From Paracoccaceae bacterium (GTDB lineage Bacteria > Pseudomonadota > Alphaproteobacteria > Rhodobacterales > Rhodobacteraceae): a stretch of DNA of 40,202 nucleotides. The stretch is from positions 1 through 40,202 of the forward strand of contig RFUP01000001.1 in NCBI GenBank assembly GCA_009922885.1, given 5' to 3'. Every line of letters begins with the position of its first letter. The stretch's first letter is position 1. This document shows, piece by piece, positions 22,563 through 30,235 of this stretch. A program made the translations under genes and the position numbers. The notes beneath the pieces are model-generated. The model was not told the DNA's origin and did not search any database. It saw only the letters and a program-made list of their open reading frames with translations.

Positions 22563-23123
22563 ATGGCAAGAGAAGAAAACCGCCGCGACCGCCGCGACCG
22601 CGAAGAGGCCGCTCCGGAGTTCGCCGATCGTCTCGTCGCGATCAACCGCGTCTCCAAGACCGTGAAGGGTGGTAAGCGTTTCGGCTTCGCTGCTCTCGTG
22701 GTTGTGGGCGACCAGAAAGGTCGTGTGGGCTTCGGTAAAGGCAAAGCGAAAGAAGTTCCGGAAGCGATCCGCAAGGCCACTGAACAGGCCAAGCGCTCGA
22801 TGATCCGCGTTCCGCTTCGCGAAGGCCGCACCCTGCACCACGACATGGAAGGTCGTCACGGCGCTGGTAAAGTTGTAATGCGCTCCGCACCTGAAGGTAC
22901 CGGTATCATCGCCGGTGGTCCGATGCGTGCTGTGTTCGAAATGCTCGGCCTCAAGGACGTCGTTTCGAAGTCGCTGGGTTCGCAGAACCCCTACAACATG
23001 ATCCGGGCCACGATCGACGGTCTGAAGAAAGAAACCAGCCCCCGTCAGGTGGCTCAGCGTCGTGGCAAGAAAGTCGCCGACATCCTGAATAAGGGTGCCG
23101 AGGCCGAAGCCGCAGAAGCCTGA
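22563..23123 (+). CDS. rpsE: 30S ribosomal protein S5
   Basis: S5 works with S4 and S12 in decoding fidelity. It is 186 residues, with the acidic/basic N-terminal extension MAREENRRDRRDREEAAPE usual in alphaproteobacteria. The dsRNA-binding-like domain contains VAINRVSKTVKGGKRFGFAA. The hairpin that carries spectinomycin-resistance changes elsewhere lies here with no deletion apparent. AAGGAGCGAG precedes the ATG. Confidence 0.98.
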   Translation: MAREENRRDRRDREEAAPEFADRLVAINRVSKTVKGGKRFGFAALVVVGDQKGRVGFGKGKAKEVPEAIRKATEQAKRSMIRVPLREGRTLHHDMEGRHGAGKVVMRSAPEGTGIIAGGPMRAVFEMLGLKDVVSKSLGSQNPYNMIRATIDGLKKETSPRQVAQRRGKKVADILNKGAEAEAAEA

Positions 23124-23134
23124 GGAGAGAGACA

Positions 23135-23326
23135 ATGGCCAAGAAAACCATCGTCGTGAAGCAGATCGCATCGCCCTGCCGTCGCCCTGACGTGCAGCGT
23201 CGTACGCTGATCGGCCTCGGCCTGAACAAGGTGCACAAGACCCGTGAGCTCGAGGATACCCCCTCGGTTCGTGGCATGGTCAACAAGATTCCGCACCTCG
23301 TGAAGATCATCGAAGAGCGCGGCTAA
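23135..23326 (+). CDS. rpmD: 50S ribosomal protein L30
   Basis: L30 is a small 50S protein of 63 residues, normal for the family. MAKKTIVVKQIASPCRRPDV and the GLGLNKVHKTRELEDTPSVR segment are diagnostic. GAGGAGAG precedes the ATG. It is the last gene of the rpmC-rpmD unit, since a strong terminator follows 30 bases after its stop. In many bacteria rplO continues directly after rpmD. Confidence 0.97.
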   Translation: MAKKTIVVKQIASPCRRPDVQRRTLIGLGLNKVHKTRELEDTPSVRGMVNKIPHLVKIIEERG

Positions 23327-23356
23327 TCTCGGTTGAGATTAACGTGTAGCGAATAG

Positions 23357-23389
23357 AAAGCCCCCGCTTCGGCGGGGGCTTTTGCTTTT
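23357..23389 (+). terminator. Intrinsic terminator after rpmD
   Basis: An 11-bp stem AAAGCCCCCGC/GCGGGGGCTTT (23357-23367/23372-23382) is capped by a TTCG tetraloop closed by a C-G pair, a very stable arrangement, and followed by TGCTTTT. It ends the spc unit before rplO. Confidence 0.92.
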
Positions 23390-23415
23390 GTGGTCGTGAG
23401 AAGTGAACTGACCGC

Positions 23416-23444
23416 TTGAACCAGAGAAGCTCTGCGGATATACG
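23416..23444 (+). promoter_or_regulatory. Promoter of rplO-secY-adk
   Basis: TTGAAC (23416-23421), a 17-base spacer and TATACG (23439-23444) form a good sigma-70-type promoter just after the rpmD terminator. The -10 is identical to that of the rpsL promoter. The remaining leader of about 90 bases has no recognised structure. This covers the 214-base rpmD-rplO gap. Confidence 0.65.
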
Positions 23445-23540
23445 CCCCCGGTGGCCATCCGTGGCCCGACTCACATCAATGCTAAGCCGCGTTCGGCCGC
23501 TCCCGTCGCTGGGGGCCGCATCCGGCAAGGAGAAGCGACA

Positions 23541-24011
23541 ATGAAACTGAATGAACTCCGCGACAATCCTGGCGCAGCCCCCAAGAAAAAGCGCGTCGCG
23601 CGCGGCCCGGGTTCGGGCAAGGGTAAGACTGCTGGCCGTGGTATCAAGGGTCAGAAATCCCGTTCGGGCGTGGCCATCAATGGTTACGAAGGCGGCCAGA
23701 TGCCGCTCTACCAGCGTCTGCCGAAGCGTGGCTTCAACAAGCCGAACCGCAAATCTTTTGCTGTTGTGAACCTCGGCCTCATCGAGAAGTTCATCGAAGC
23801 CGGCAAGATTGACGCCAAAGCAACCATCACCGAAGACGTTCTCGTCGCTTCCGGCCTCGTGCGCCGTAAGCTCGACGGCATCCGCATCCTCGCAAAGGGT
23901 GAAATCAAGTCGAAAGTCGCTCTGGAAGTTACCGGTGCTTCGGCTGGCGCCATCGAAGCTGTGAAAGCAGCGGGTGGTTCGATCACTGTTGCGGCCGCTG
24001 CGGCTGAATAA
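23541..24011 (+). CDS. rplO: 50S ribosomal protein L15
   Basis: L15 is a late-assembly 50S protein. It is 156 residues. MKLNELRDNPGAAPKKKRVA and the glycine-rich RGPGSGKGKTAGRGIKGQKS are diagnostic. The start at 23541 is chosen because it matches the family and has AAGGAGAAG in front. An in-frame start at 23451 would begin a few bases after the promoter -10 and add a non-family N-terminus. secY follows after 110 bases containing a hairpin. Confidence 0.98.
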   Translation: MKLNELRDNPGAAPKKKRVARGPGSGKGKTAGRGIKGQKSRSGVAINGYEGGQMPLYQRLPKRGFNKPNRKSFAVVNLGLIEKFIEAGKIDAKATITEDVLVASGLVRRKLDGIRILAKGEIKSKVALEVTGASAGAIEAVKAAGGSITVAAAAAE

Positions 24012-24060
24012 CTGGTTGTAGGGGGCGCGCTTGCCCCTTACATAACCATCAGTTTTCCAG

Positions 24061-24097
24061 AACGCCGCCCGGCCCGGAGAACGGACCGGGCGGCGTT
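24061..24097 (+). terminator. Strong hairpin between rplO and secY
   Basis: A 12-bp stem AACGCCGCCCGG/CCGGGCGGCGTT (24061-24072/24086-24097) encloses a 13-base loop. Only TTCAG follows, so it may act as a weak terminator, attenuator or RNA-processing site that lowers secY relative to rplO. Confidence 0.5.
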
Positions 24098-24121
24098 TCA
24101 GCATCAAAGAGAGCCCCACGA

Positions 24122-25486
24122 ATGGCATCCCAGATTGAGCAGATGGCCGCTAACACCAGCTGGGCGGCGCTCGGCAAGGCCACTGAACTGCGTCAGCGCA
24201 TTTTCTTTACGCTTGGCCTTCTGATTGTTTACCGCCTTGGCACCTTCATTCCCGTTCCGGGGATCGATGGTGGCGCGCTGCGTGAATTCATGGAAGGGGC
24301 GGCTGCCGGTCTTGGCGGTATTCTTTCGATGTTCACGGGCGGTGCGCTCGGCCGGATGGGGGTCTTCGCCCTCGGCATCATGCCCTACATCTCGGCATCG
24401 ATCATCGTTCAGCTTCTGGGCTCCATGGTGCCCGCGCTTGAGCAGATGAAGAAAGAAGGCGAGCAAGGCCGCCGCAAGATGAACCAATACACGCGGTATG
24501 GCACCGTGGCTTTGGCAACCTTGCAGGCCTATGGCTTGGCCGTATCGCTTTATTCGGGCGAATTGGTGCAAGCGGAACTACCGTATTGGTTCTTCATCGC
24601 AACCTGCGTTGTGACCCTTGTGGGCGGCACCATGTTCCTGATGTGGCTGGGCGAGCAGATCACCGCGCGCGGCATCGGTAACGGCATTTCGCTGATCATT
24701 TTTGTGGGCATTATCGCAGAAATCCCTGCGGCACTTGCCCAGTTCCTGAGCCAAGGCCGCTCCGGCGCTGTCAGCCCTGCTGTGATCATCGGTGTTATGG
24801 TGATGGTCGTCGTGACCATCGCATTCGTGGTCTTCATGGAGCGGGCACTTCGCAAGATCCCGATCCAATATCCACGCCGCCAAGTCGGTATGAAGGTCTA
24901 TGACGGCGGTTCCTCGGTTCTTCCTGTCAAGGTGAACCCGGCAGGCGTTATCCCTGCGATCTTCGCGTCGTCCTTGTTGTTGCTGCCGACCACGATCGCA
25001 ACCTTCTCGGGTAATTCGACCAGCCCGATCCTGTCGACGATCCTCGCTTATTTCGGGCCGGGCCAACCGCTCTATCTCGTGTTCTTCACGTCGATGATCG
25101 TGTTCTTCGCGTATTTCTACACCTTTAACGTGGCTTTCAAGCCGGACGAAGTGGCGGACAACCTCAAGAACCAGAATGGTTTCGTTCCGGGCATCCGCCC
25201 GGGTGAGCGTACCGCCAAGTACCTTGAGTATGTCGTCAATCGCGTGCTCGTTCTGGGTTCGGCGTATCTCGCACTGGTTTGCTTGCTGCCGGAAATCCTG
25301 CGCTCGCAACTGGCCATTCCGTTCTACTTCGGTGGCACCTCTGTTCTCATCGTCGTGTCGGTGACGATGGATACGATCCAGCAGGTTCAAAGCCATCTGC
25401 TTGCGCACCAGTATGAAGGTCTTCTGGAAAAGTCCCAGCTTCGCGGCAAATCCAAGAAGCGTGCACGGGGGCCGTCACGTCGATGA
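24122..25486 (+). CDS. secY: Preprotein translocase subunit SecY
   Basis: SecY is the central channel of the Sec translocon in the inner membrane. It is 454 residues with ten hydrophobic segments. The N-terminal region TELRQRIFFTLGLLIVYRLG, the plug-region GGILSMFTGGALGRMGVFAL and the C-terminal SHLLAHQYEGLLEKS with a basic tail are clear. The cytoplasmic loop containing FVPGIRPGERTAKYLE holds the Arg needed for SecA-driven export in the family. The last four bases overlap the adk start. Confidence 0.98.
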   Translation: MASQIEQMAANTSWAALGKATELRQRIFFTLGLLIVYRLGTFIPVPGIDGGALREFMEGAAAGLGGILSMFTGGALGRMGVFALGIMPYISASIIVQLLGSMVPALEQMKKEGEQGRRKMNQYTRYGTVALATLQAYGLAVSLYSGELVQAELPYWFFIATCVVTLVGGTMFLMWLGEQITARGIGNGISLIIFVGIIAEIPAALAQFLSQGRSGAVSPAVIIGVMVMVVVTIAFVVFMERALRKIPIQYPRRQVGMKVYDGGSSVLPVKVNPAGVIPAIFASSLLLLPTTIATFSGNSTSPILSTILAYFGPGQPLYLVFFTSMIVFFAYFYTFNVAFKPDEVADNLKNQNGFVPGIRPGERTAKYLEYVVNRVLVLGSAYLALVCLLPEILRSQLAIPFYFGGTSVLIVVSVTMDTIQQVQSHLLAHQYEGLLEKSQLRGKSKKRARGPSRR

Positions 25487-26061
25487 ATATCATTCTTCTT
25501 GGACCGCCGGGGGCTGGCAAAGGCACTCAAGCCGGGTTTCTCGTTAAAGAACGGGACATGATCCAGTTGTCCACGGGCGACATGCTGCGTGAAGCCAAGT
25601 CCTCCGGGACCGAAATGGGCAAGCGCGTCGCCGCGATTATGGACCGTGGCGAACTTGTCACTGATGAAATCGTGATCGGTCTCATCCGCGAGAGGCTCGA
25701 AGGCGACAAGAAGGGGGGCTTCATTTTTGACGGCTTCCCCCGGACGCTGGCCCAAGCGGATGCTTTGAGTGAATTGCTTGCCTCGATGGGGGAAACCCTC
25801 GATGCAGCAATCGAGCTGCAAGTGAATGACGAGGTTCTTGTCGGCCGTATTGTTGGACGGGCTGAGGAGGCACGCAAGGCGGGGCTTCCTGTGCGCGCGG
25901 ACGATAATGAAGAAAGCCTCAAGATCCGTCTGATGGAATACTACAAAAAGACATCTCCGCTGATTGGTTACTATTACGCCAAAGGCCAGCTGCGGGGTGT
26001 GGATGGTCTGGGTCAGATGGATGCGGTTAAGGCCGACATCGCGAGAATTCTCGACAAGTGA
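25483..26061 (+). CDS. adk: Adenylate kinase (short form)
   Basis: This cytosolic enzyme interconverts ATP + AMP and 2 ADP. It is 192 residues. The P-loop GPPGAGKGT lies at residues 7-15, and the AMP-binding segment STGDMLREA and DGFPRTLAQADAL follow. The LID region (GRAEEARKAGLPVRADD) is short and has no Cys4 or Zn site, so this is the short-type enzyme common in alphaproteobacteria. It overlaps secY by four bases (ATGA). The secY-adk linkage is conserved widely. Confidence 0.97.
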   Translation: MNIILLGPPGAGKGTQAGFLVKERDMIQLSTGDMLREAKSSGTEMGKRVAAIMDRGELVTDEIVIGLIRERLEGDKKGGFIFDGFPRTLAQADALSELLASMGETLDAAIELQVNDEVLVGRIVGRAEEARKAGLPVRADDNEESLKIRLMEYYKKTSPLIGYYYAKGQLRGVDGLGQMDAVKADIARILDK

Positions 26062-26256
26062 TTGGGGCGGGGGCTTGACGATACCCCCGAAACTCCATAC
26101 CCAGCCCTATCTCTGCCGAGACACTGATTCTCCGCGGGCGCAAGCCCTATGGAATCGGACCACCTGATCAGCTGTGGCCAAGTCGTGTAAGCACTTGGTC
26201 CCCGTTGTGAAAAAAGGGCCTGGAACGACGGGCTCGCAACGAAAGGAACACGGAAC
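26062..26256 (+). promoter_or_regulatory. adk-rpsM spacer with a possible promoter
   Basis: This 195-base gap follows adk. TTGACG at 26075-26080 is a good -35, but the base-17-spaced -10 (TACCCA at 26098) is poor; CATACC at 26096 would fit with 15-base spacing. No strong terminator is seen. A promoter for rpsM-rpsK is plausible by position only. No rpmJ or infA gene is present. Confidence 0.25.
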
Positions 26257-26625
26257 GTGGCACGTATCGCTGGCGTGAACATCCCGACTGCAAAGCGGGT
26301 CCCTATCGCCCTCACCTATATCACCGGCATTGGCCTTCACACCGCAAAGCAGATCTGCTCGGCTGTGAACATCAATGAAGCCCGCCGTGTGAACGAACTT
26401 TCCGACGCCGAAGTGCTCGCGATCCGCGAATACATCGACGCCAACCTGACTGTCGAAGGCGACCTGCGCCGCGAAGTCACAATGAACATCAAGCGTCTGA
26501 TGGACCTTGGCTGCTACCGCGGCCTGCGCCATCGTCGCAACCTCCCGGTTCGCGGTCAGCGGACTCACACCAACGCTCGCACTCGCAAAGGCCCGGCAAA
26601 GGCCATCGCGGGCAAGAAGAAGTAA
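26257..26625 (+). CDS. rpsM: 30S ribosomal protein S13 (GTG start)
   Basis: S13 contacts the 50S subunit (bridge B1) and P-site tRNA. It is 122 residues, normal. MARIAGVNIPTAKRVPIALT at the start and RGQRTHTNARTRKGPAKAI at the end are diagnostic. Translation starts at a GTG (26257), and no ATG in a suitable place matches the family N-terminus. GAAAGGAAC lies upstream. rpsK follows after 15 bases. Confidence 0.97.
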   Translation: MARIAGVNIPTAKRVPIALTYITGIGLHTAKQICSAVNINEARRVNELSDAEVLAIREYIDANLTVEGDLRREVTMNIKRLMDLGCYRGLRHRRNLPVRGQRTHTNARTRKGPAKAIAGKKK

Positions 26626-26640
26626 GGGAGGGCAGCAAAC

Positions 26641-27033
26641 ATGGCACGTGATACCCGCCGTGGTGGCAAGAAAAAGGTTTCCAAGAACATCGCCTCTGGC
26701 GTTGCGCATGTGAACTCTTCGTTCAACAACACCAAAATCCTGATCTCTGACGTGCAGGGCAATGCGATCTCTTGGTCGTCCGCTGGCACCATGGGCTTCA
26801 AAGGCTCGCGTAAGTCGACGCCTTACGCCGCTCAGATGGCTGCAGAAGACGCTGGCCGCAAGGCACAAGAGCATGGCGTGAAGACGCTTGAAGTCGAAGT
26901 TCAAGGCCCCGGTTCGGGTCGTGAATCGGCACTCCGCGCGCTTGCCGCTGTTGGCTTCCAGATCACGTCGATCCGCGACGTGACGCCGATTGCCCACAAC
27001 GGTTGCCGTCCGCCGAAGCGCCGCCGCGTCTAA
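26641..27033 (+). CDS. rpsK: 30S ribosomal protein S11
   Basis: S11 forms part of the 30S platform near the E site. It is 130 residues. The GVAHVNSSFNNTKILISDVQ segment and the C-terminal DVTPIAHNGCRPPKRRRV are diagnostic; the Asn-Gly in the tail is the site of isoaspartate formation known in E. coli S11. AAGGGAGG precedes the ATG. The gene for S4, which follows S11 in E. coli, is not here; rpoA comes next. Confidence 0.98.
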   Translation: MARDTRRGGKKKVSKNIASGVAHVNSSFNNTKILISDVQGNAISWSSAGTMGFKGSRKSTPYAAQMAAEDAGRKAQEHGVKTLEVEVQGPGSGRESALRALAAVGFQITSIRDVTPIAHNGCRPPKRRRV

Positions 27034-27046
27034 TCGATGGAATTTT

Positions 27047-27076
27047 GCCGGGGCCCTGCATGAGCGGGGCCTCGGC
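27047..27076 (+). other. Hairpin between rpsK and rpoA
   Basis: A 10-bp stem with one G-T pair (27047-27056/27067-27076) has a ten-base loop. Only CGCCTATTCTC follows, so it is not a strong terminator. It may attenuate or process the rpsM-rpsK-rpoA message. Confidence 0.4.
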
Positions 27077-27144
27077 GCGCCTATTCTCAACCTCGGGCGT
27101 GGTGCCTTTAAGGACATGGGGGCGCCACTGGAATGGAGGGACGC

Positions 27145-28161
27145 ATGATCCACAAGAACTGGTCGGAACTGATCAAGCCACAACAGCTTGACACCAAGGC
27201 GGGCAATGACCCGTCGCGTCAGGCAACGCTGGTCGCCGAACCGCTTGAGCGTGGCTTTGGCCTGACGCTGGGCAACGCCCTGCGCCGTGTGCTTTTGTCG
27301 TCGCTGCAAGGCGCAGCAATTACGTCTGTGCAGATTGATAATGTACTGCACGAGTTCTCGTCTGTTGCGGGTGTCCGCGAAGACGTGACTGATATCATTC
27401 TGAACCTCAAGGGCGTGAGCCTGAAGATGGAAGTCGAAGGGCCGAAGCGCGTTTCGATTTCTGCAAAAGGTCCGGGCGTTGTGAAGGCGGGCGATATCGC
27501 TTGCTCCGCAGGTATCGAGGTTCTGAACAAGGATCACGTGATCTGCCACCTCGACGATGGTGCTGACGTTTACATGGAACTGACCGTGAATACCGGTAAG
27601 GGCTATGTTTCGGCTGACAAGAACCGTCCGGAAGACGCGCCGATCGGTTTGATCCCGATCGACTCGATCTTCTCGCCGATCAAGCGTGTTTCCTACGAAG
27701 TTCAGCCGACCCGTGAAGGCCAGAACCTCGACCTCGACAAGCTGACGCTCAAAGTCGAAACCGATGGCTCGCTCACGCCGGAAGATGCCGTGGCTTATGC
27801 CGCGCGTATCCTTCAGGACCAGCTGCAGGTCTTCGTGAACTTCGACGAGCCGGATTCGTCCTCGAAGTCGGACGTCGACGATGGCCTCGAGTTCAACCCG
27901 CTCCTTCTCAAGAAGGTGGACGAGCTGGAACTTTCGGTGCGTTCGGCAAACTGCCTCAAGAACGACAACATCGTCTACATCGGCGATCTCATCCAGAAGA
28001 CCGAAGCAGAAATGCTGCGCACGCCGAACTTCGGCCGCAAGTCGCTGAACGAGATCAAAGAAGTGCTGTCCTCCATGGGTCTGCACCTCGGTATGGACGT
28101 CGAAGACTGGCCGCCAGACAACATCGAAGAGCTGGCGAAGAAGTACGAAGACGCCTTCTAA
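27145..28161 (+). CDS. rpoA: RNA polymerase alpha subunit
   Basis: Alpha assembles the polymerase core and contacts UP elements and activators. It is 338 residues, the standard length. The N-terminal dimerisation domain contains EPLERGFGLTLGNALRRVLL. A linker leads to the C-terminal domain, with ELELSVRSANCLKNDNI and LRTPNFGRKSLNEIKEVL for DNA and activator contact. ATG 27145 (MIHKNWSELI) is chosen over an in-frame ATG at 27133 because it matches relatives and has TGGAGGGA in front. Confidence 0.98.
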   Translation: MIHKNWSELIKPQQLDTKAGNDPSRQATLVAEPLERGFGLTLGNALRRVLLSSLQGAAITSVQIDNVLHEFSSVAGVREDVTDIILNLKGVSLKMEVEGPKRVSISAKGPGVVKAGDIACSAGIEVLNKDHVICHLDDGADVYMELTVNTGKGYVSADKNRPEDAPIGLIPIDSIFSPIKRVSYEVQPTREGQNLDLDKLTLKVETDGSLTPEDAVAYAARILQDQLQVFVNFDEPDSSSKSDVDDGLEFNPLLLKKVDELELSVRSANCLKNDNIVYIGDLIQKTEAEMLRTPNFGRKSLNEIKEVLSSMGLHLGMDVEDWPPDNIEELAKKYEDAF

Positions 28162-28211
28162 GAATTTCGGGGGTTTGCCCCGAATTCCGGATGGGCCCCA
28201 AAGGCCCATCC
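28162..28211 (+). other. Two tandem hairpins between rpoA and rplQ
   Basis: The first stem is GAATT-CGGGG paired with CCCCG-AATTC (28162-28172/28178-28187, with one bulged T). The second is a perfect GGATGGGCC/GGCCCATCC (28189-28197/28203-28211). Neither has a T-run. They lie immediately after the rpoA stop and about 90 bases before rplQ, so a processing or differential-stability role is plausible. The rest of the 136-base gap shows no clear signal. Confidence 0.5.
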
Positions 28212-28297
28212 AACACCCTGGGCAATACCGCCCCAACGACGCAGACCGCAACGCACGGGCTGCAACACAAAGTAAAACGAGACTATAGGAGAAAGAC

Positions 28298-28714
28298 ATG
28301 CGTCACGCCCGCGGATACCGCCGCCTGAACCGCACCCACGAGCACCGTAAGGCGCTCTTCGCAAACATGTGTGGCTCGCTCATCGAGCATGAGCAGATCA
28401 AGACCACGCTGCCCAAAGCAAAAGAACTTCGCCCGATCATCGAAAAGCTGATCACGCTCGGCAAGCGCGGCGACATGCACGCCCGCCGTCTGGCCGCTTC
28501 CCAGCTGAAGCAGGACAAAGACGTCGCCAAGCTCTTCGCAGTCCTCGGCCCGCGCTACAAAGAGCGTCAGGGCGGCTACGTTCGCATCATGAAAGCCGGT
28601 TTCCGTTATGGCGACATGGCACCGATGGCGATCATCGAATTCGTCGATCGTGACGTCGATGCGAAAGGCGCAGCAGACCGTGCCCGCCTCGCAGCTGAAG
28701 AAGCTGCAGAATAA
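28298..28714 (+). CDS. rplQ: 50S ribosomal protein L17
   Basis: L17 sits near the tunnel exit. It is 138 residues with a short Ala/Glu-rich tail. MRHARGYRRLNRTHEHRKAL and the central KRGDMHARRLAASQ are diagnostic. TAGGAGAAAG precedes the ATG. It ends the translation supercluster, since a strong terminator follows 27 bases after the stop. The rpoA-rplQ pairing is the usual alpha-operon end. Confidence 0.98.
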   Translation: MRHARGYRRLNRTHEHRKALFANMCGSLIEHEQIKTTLPKAKELRPIIEKLITLGKRGDMHARRLAASQLKQDKDVAKLFAVLGPRYKERQGGYVRIMKAGFRYGDMAPMAIIEFVDRDVDAKGAADRARLAAEEAAE

Positions 28715-28741
28715 TTCTGCGCTTCACTGAAGAATTTCAGG

Positions 28742-28775
28742 CCCCTCGCTGCCGGGCAGCGAGGGGTTTGCTTTT
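28742..28775 (+). terminator. Intrinsic terminator after rplQ
   Basis: An 11-bp stem CCCCTCGCTGC/GCAGCGAGGGG (28742-28752/28756-28766) has a three-base loop and is followed by TTTGCTTTT. It closes the alpha-type unit. Confidence 0.92.
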
Positions 28776-28792
28776 GCGGGGCATGGCAATGC

Positions 28793-28821
28793 TTGCAATC
28801 CGCTTTGGACACTCGCATATC
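28793..28821 (+). promoter_or_regulatory. Candidate promoter for the protease-rarA-crcB-rluC unit
   Basis: TTGCAA (28793-28798), 17 bases and CATATC (28816-28821) lie between the rplQ terminator and the protease gene. Both boxes are imperfect, but position and spacing fit. Confidence 0.35.
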
Positions 28822-28850
28822 GAGAGGAGCCGCCCCAAAGGAGGTCCTTC

Positions 28851-30233
28851 ATGCGCCATTTTGTGATGCTCGTGCTTGCGTTGCTCTTGCCGTTCACGGC
28901 CGAAGCGGAGACGCGCGTTCCCCAGAATTCGGTCGAGATAGCTCTCGGGTTTCAGCCACTCGTGAAACAGGCGGCTCCTGCCGTTGTGAACATTTACGCA
29001 CGGCGGATTGTGGAAGAGCGAGTTTCGCCCTTTGCTGGAGACCTGTTTTTTGCAGATCTCTTCCGAGGCCTGGGCGAAGTGCGCCCGCAAGTGCAGAATT
29101 CTTTGGGTTCGGGGGTAATTCTGTCCCCTGATGGATTGGTGGTTTCGAACTATCATGTGGTTGGGCAGGCGACGGATATTCGGGTTGTCCTCACCGATCG
29201 CCGTGAATTCGAGGCGACGGTGGTTTTGGCCGATGAAGCTTCGGACCTTGCCGTTTTGAAACTGGATGGGGCAGAAGGCCTGCCCGCGCTGCCGCTTCGG
29301 GACAGTGATACGGTCGAGGTCGGGGAATTGGTCTTGGCGATCGGTAACCCATTCGGGGTCGGCCAGACGGTTACATCCGGTATCGTTTCGGGGCTTGCGC
29401 GCTCTGGCGGGGCGGCGGGCACCGGTCGGGGGTATTTCCTGCAGACGGATGCGGCTATCAACCCGGGTAATTCCGGGGGCGCGCTGATCGATATCAACGG
29501 GTCGCTGATCGGTATTAATACCTCGATTCTCACGCGGTCCGGCGGGTCAAACGGGATTGGATTTGCGATCCCGGCCAATCTTGTGGAGCGGTTCGTGGAG
29601 CAGGCGCACGAGGGGCGGAAACGTTTCGAACGGCCTTGGGCGGGGATCAACGGGCAGGCGGTGGATGGCGATATTGCCGCGTCGCTTGGGCTGGAAGTGC
29701 CGAGCGGTATCCTCGTCTCTGACATTCACGCGGAAAGCCCCTTTGCCGGGGCAGGTTTTCGCGCTGGCGATATTATTCAAAGCCTAGATGGGTATCTCGT
29801 GAACTCAGCGGCCGAGATGGTGTTCCGGATGAGCGTGGCCGGATTGGGGAATGAGGTTGAGGTCGGGTATTGGCGAGAGGGTAGTGTCTACACAACGCAG
29901 GTCTCGTTGCTGGCCGCGCCGGATAATCCGCCAAGGGACCGCCGGACAATGGCACAGGATGCCGTTCTTCCGGGGATGGTGGTCTTGAACGTGAACCCGG
30001 CGGTTCTCGCTGAATTCAACCTGCCGCTTGGGGCACAGGGGGTGGTTGTCGAGGATGCCGGCCCAATTGGTTCGCGGCTTGGGCTGCAAGTTGGTGATTT
30101 GATTTTAACTGTGAACGGCGAAATGGTTCGCACAAGTGAAGAGTTTGAACGAAGCTTGCAAGACGTGCGTCGCGGATTGGCTCTGGACGTTCAGCGCGGA
30201 TTGCAGCGTCTCTCTATTCGAGCGCGGATCTGA
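28851..30233 (+). CDS. Periplasmic Do-like (DegP/HtrA family) serine protease with two PDZ domains
   Basis: This envelope quality-control protease is 460 residues. A signal peptide (residues 1-19, hydrophobic core MLVLALLLPF, cleavage after AEA) sends it to the periplasm. The trypsin-like domain carries the triad His102 (SNYHVV), Asp132 (ASDLAVL) and Ser208 (GNSGGAL). Two PDZ domains follow, about residues 240-350 and 370-455, the second with VGDLILTVNG. AAAGGAGG precedes the ATG. It resembles DegQ/MucD-like members; which paralogue cannot be settled by eye. rarA starts 2 bases after the stop. Confidence 0.93.
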   Translation: MRHFVMLVLALLLPFTAEAETRVPQNSVEIALGFQPLVKQAAPAVVNIYARRIVEERVSPFAGDLFFADLFRGLGEVRPQVQNSLGSGVILSPDGLVVSNYHVVGQATDIRVVLTDRREFEATVVLADEASDLAVLKLDGAEGLPALPLRDSDTVEVGELVLAIGNPFGVGQTVTSGIVSGLARSGGAAGTGRGYFLQTDAAINPGNSGGALIDINGSLIGINTSILTRSGGSNGIGFAIPANLVERFVEQAHEGRKRFERPWAGINGQAVDGDIAASLGLEVPSGILVSDIHAESPFAGAGFRAGDIIQSLDGYLVNSAAEMVFRMSVAGLGNEVEVGYWREGSVYTTQVSLLAAPDNPPRDRRTMAQDAVLPGMVVLNVNPAVLAEFNLPLGAQGVVVEDAGPIGSRLGLQVGDLILTVNGEMVRTSEEFERSLQDVRRGLALDVQRGLQRLSIRARI

Positions 30234-30235
30234 CC

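Noticed and set aside
26107..28299. A 730-codon minus-strand frame opposite rpsM-rpsK-rpoA
   Set aside because: Same codon-bias effect. Its composition and lack of motifs mark it as a shadow of highly expressed genes.
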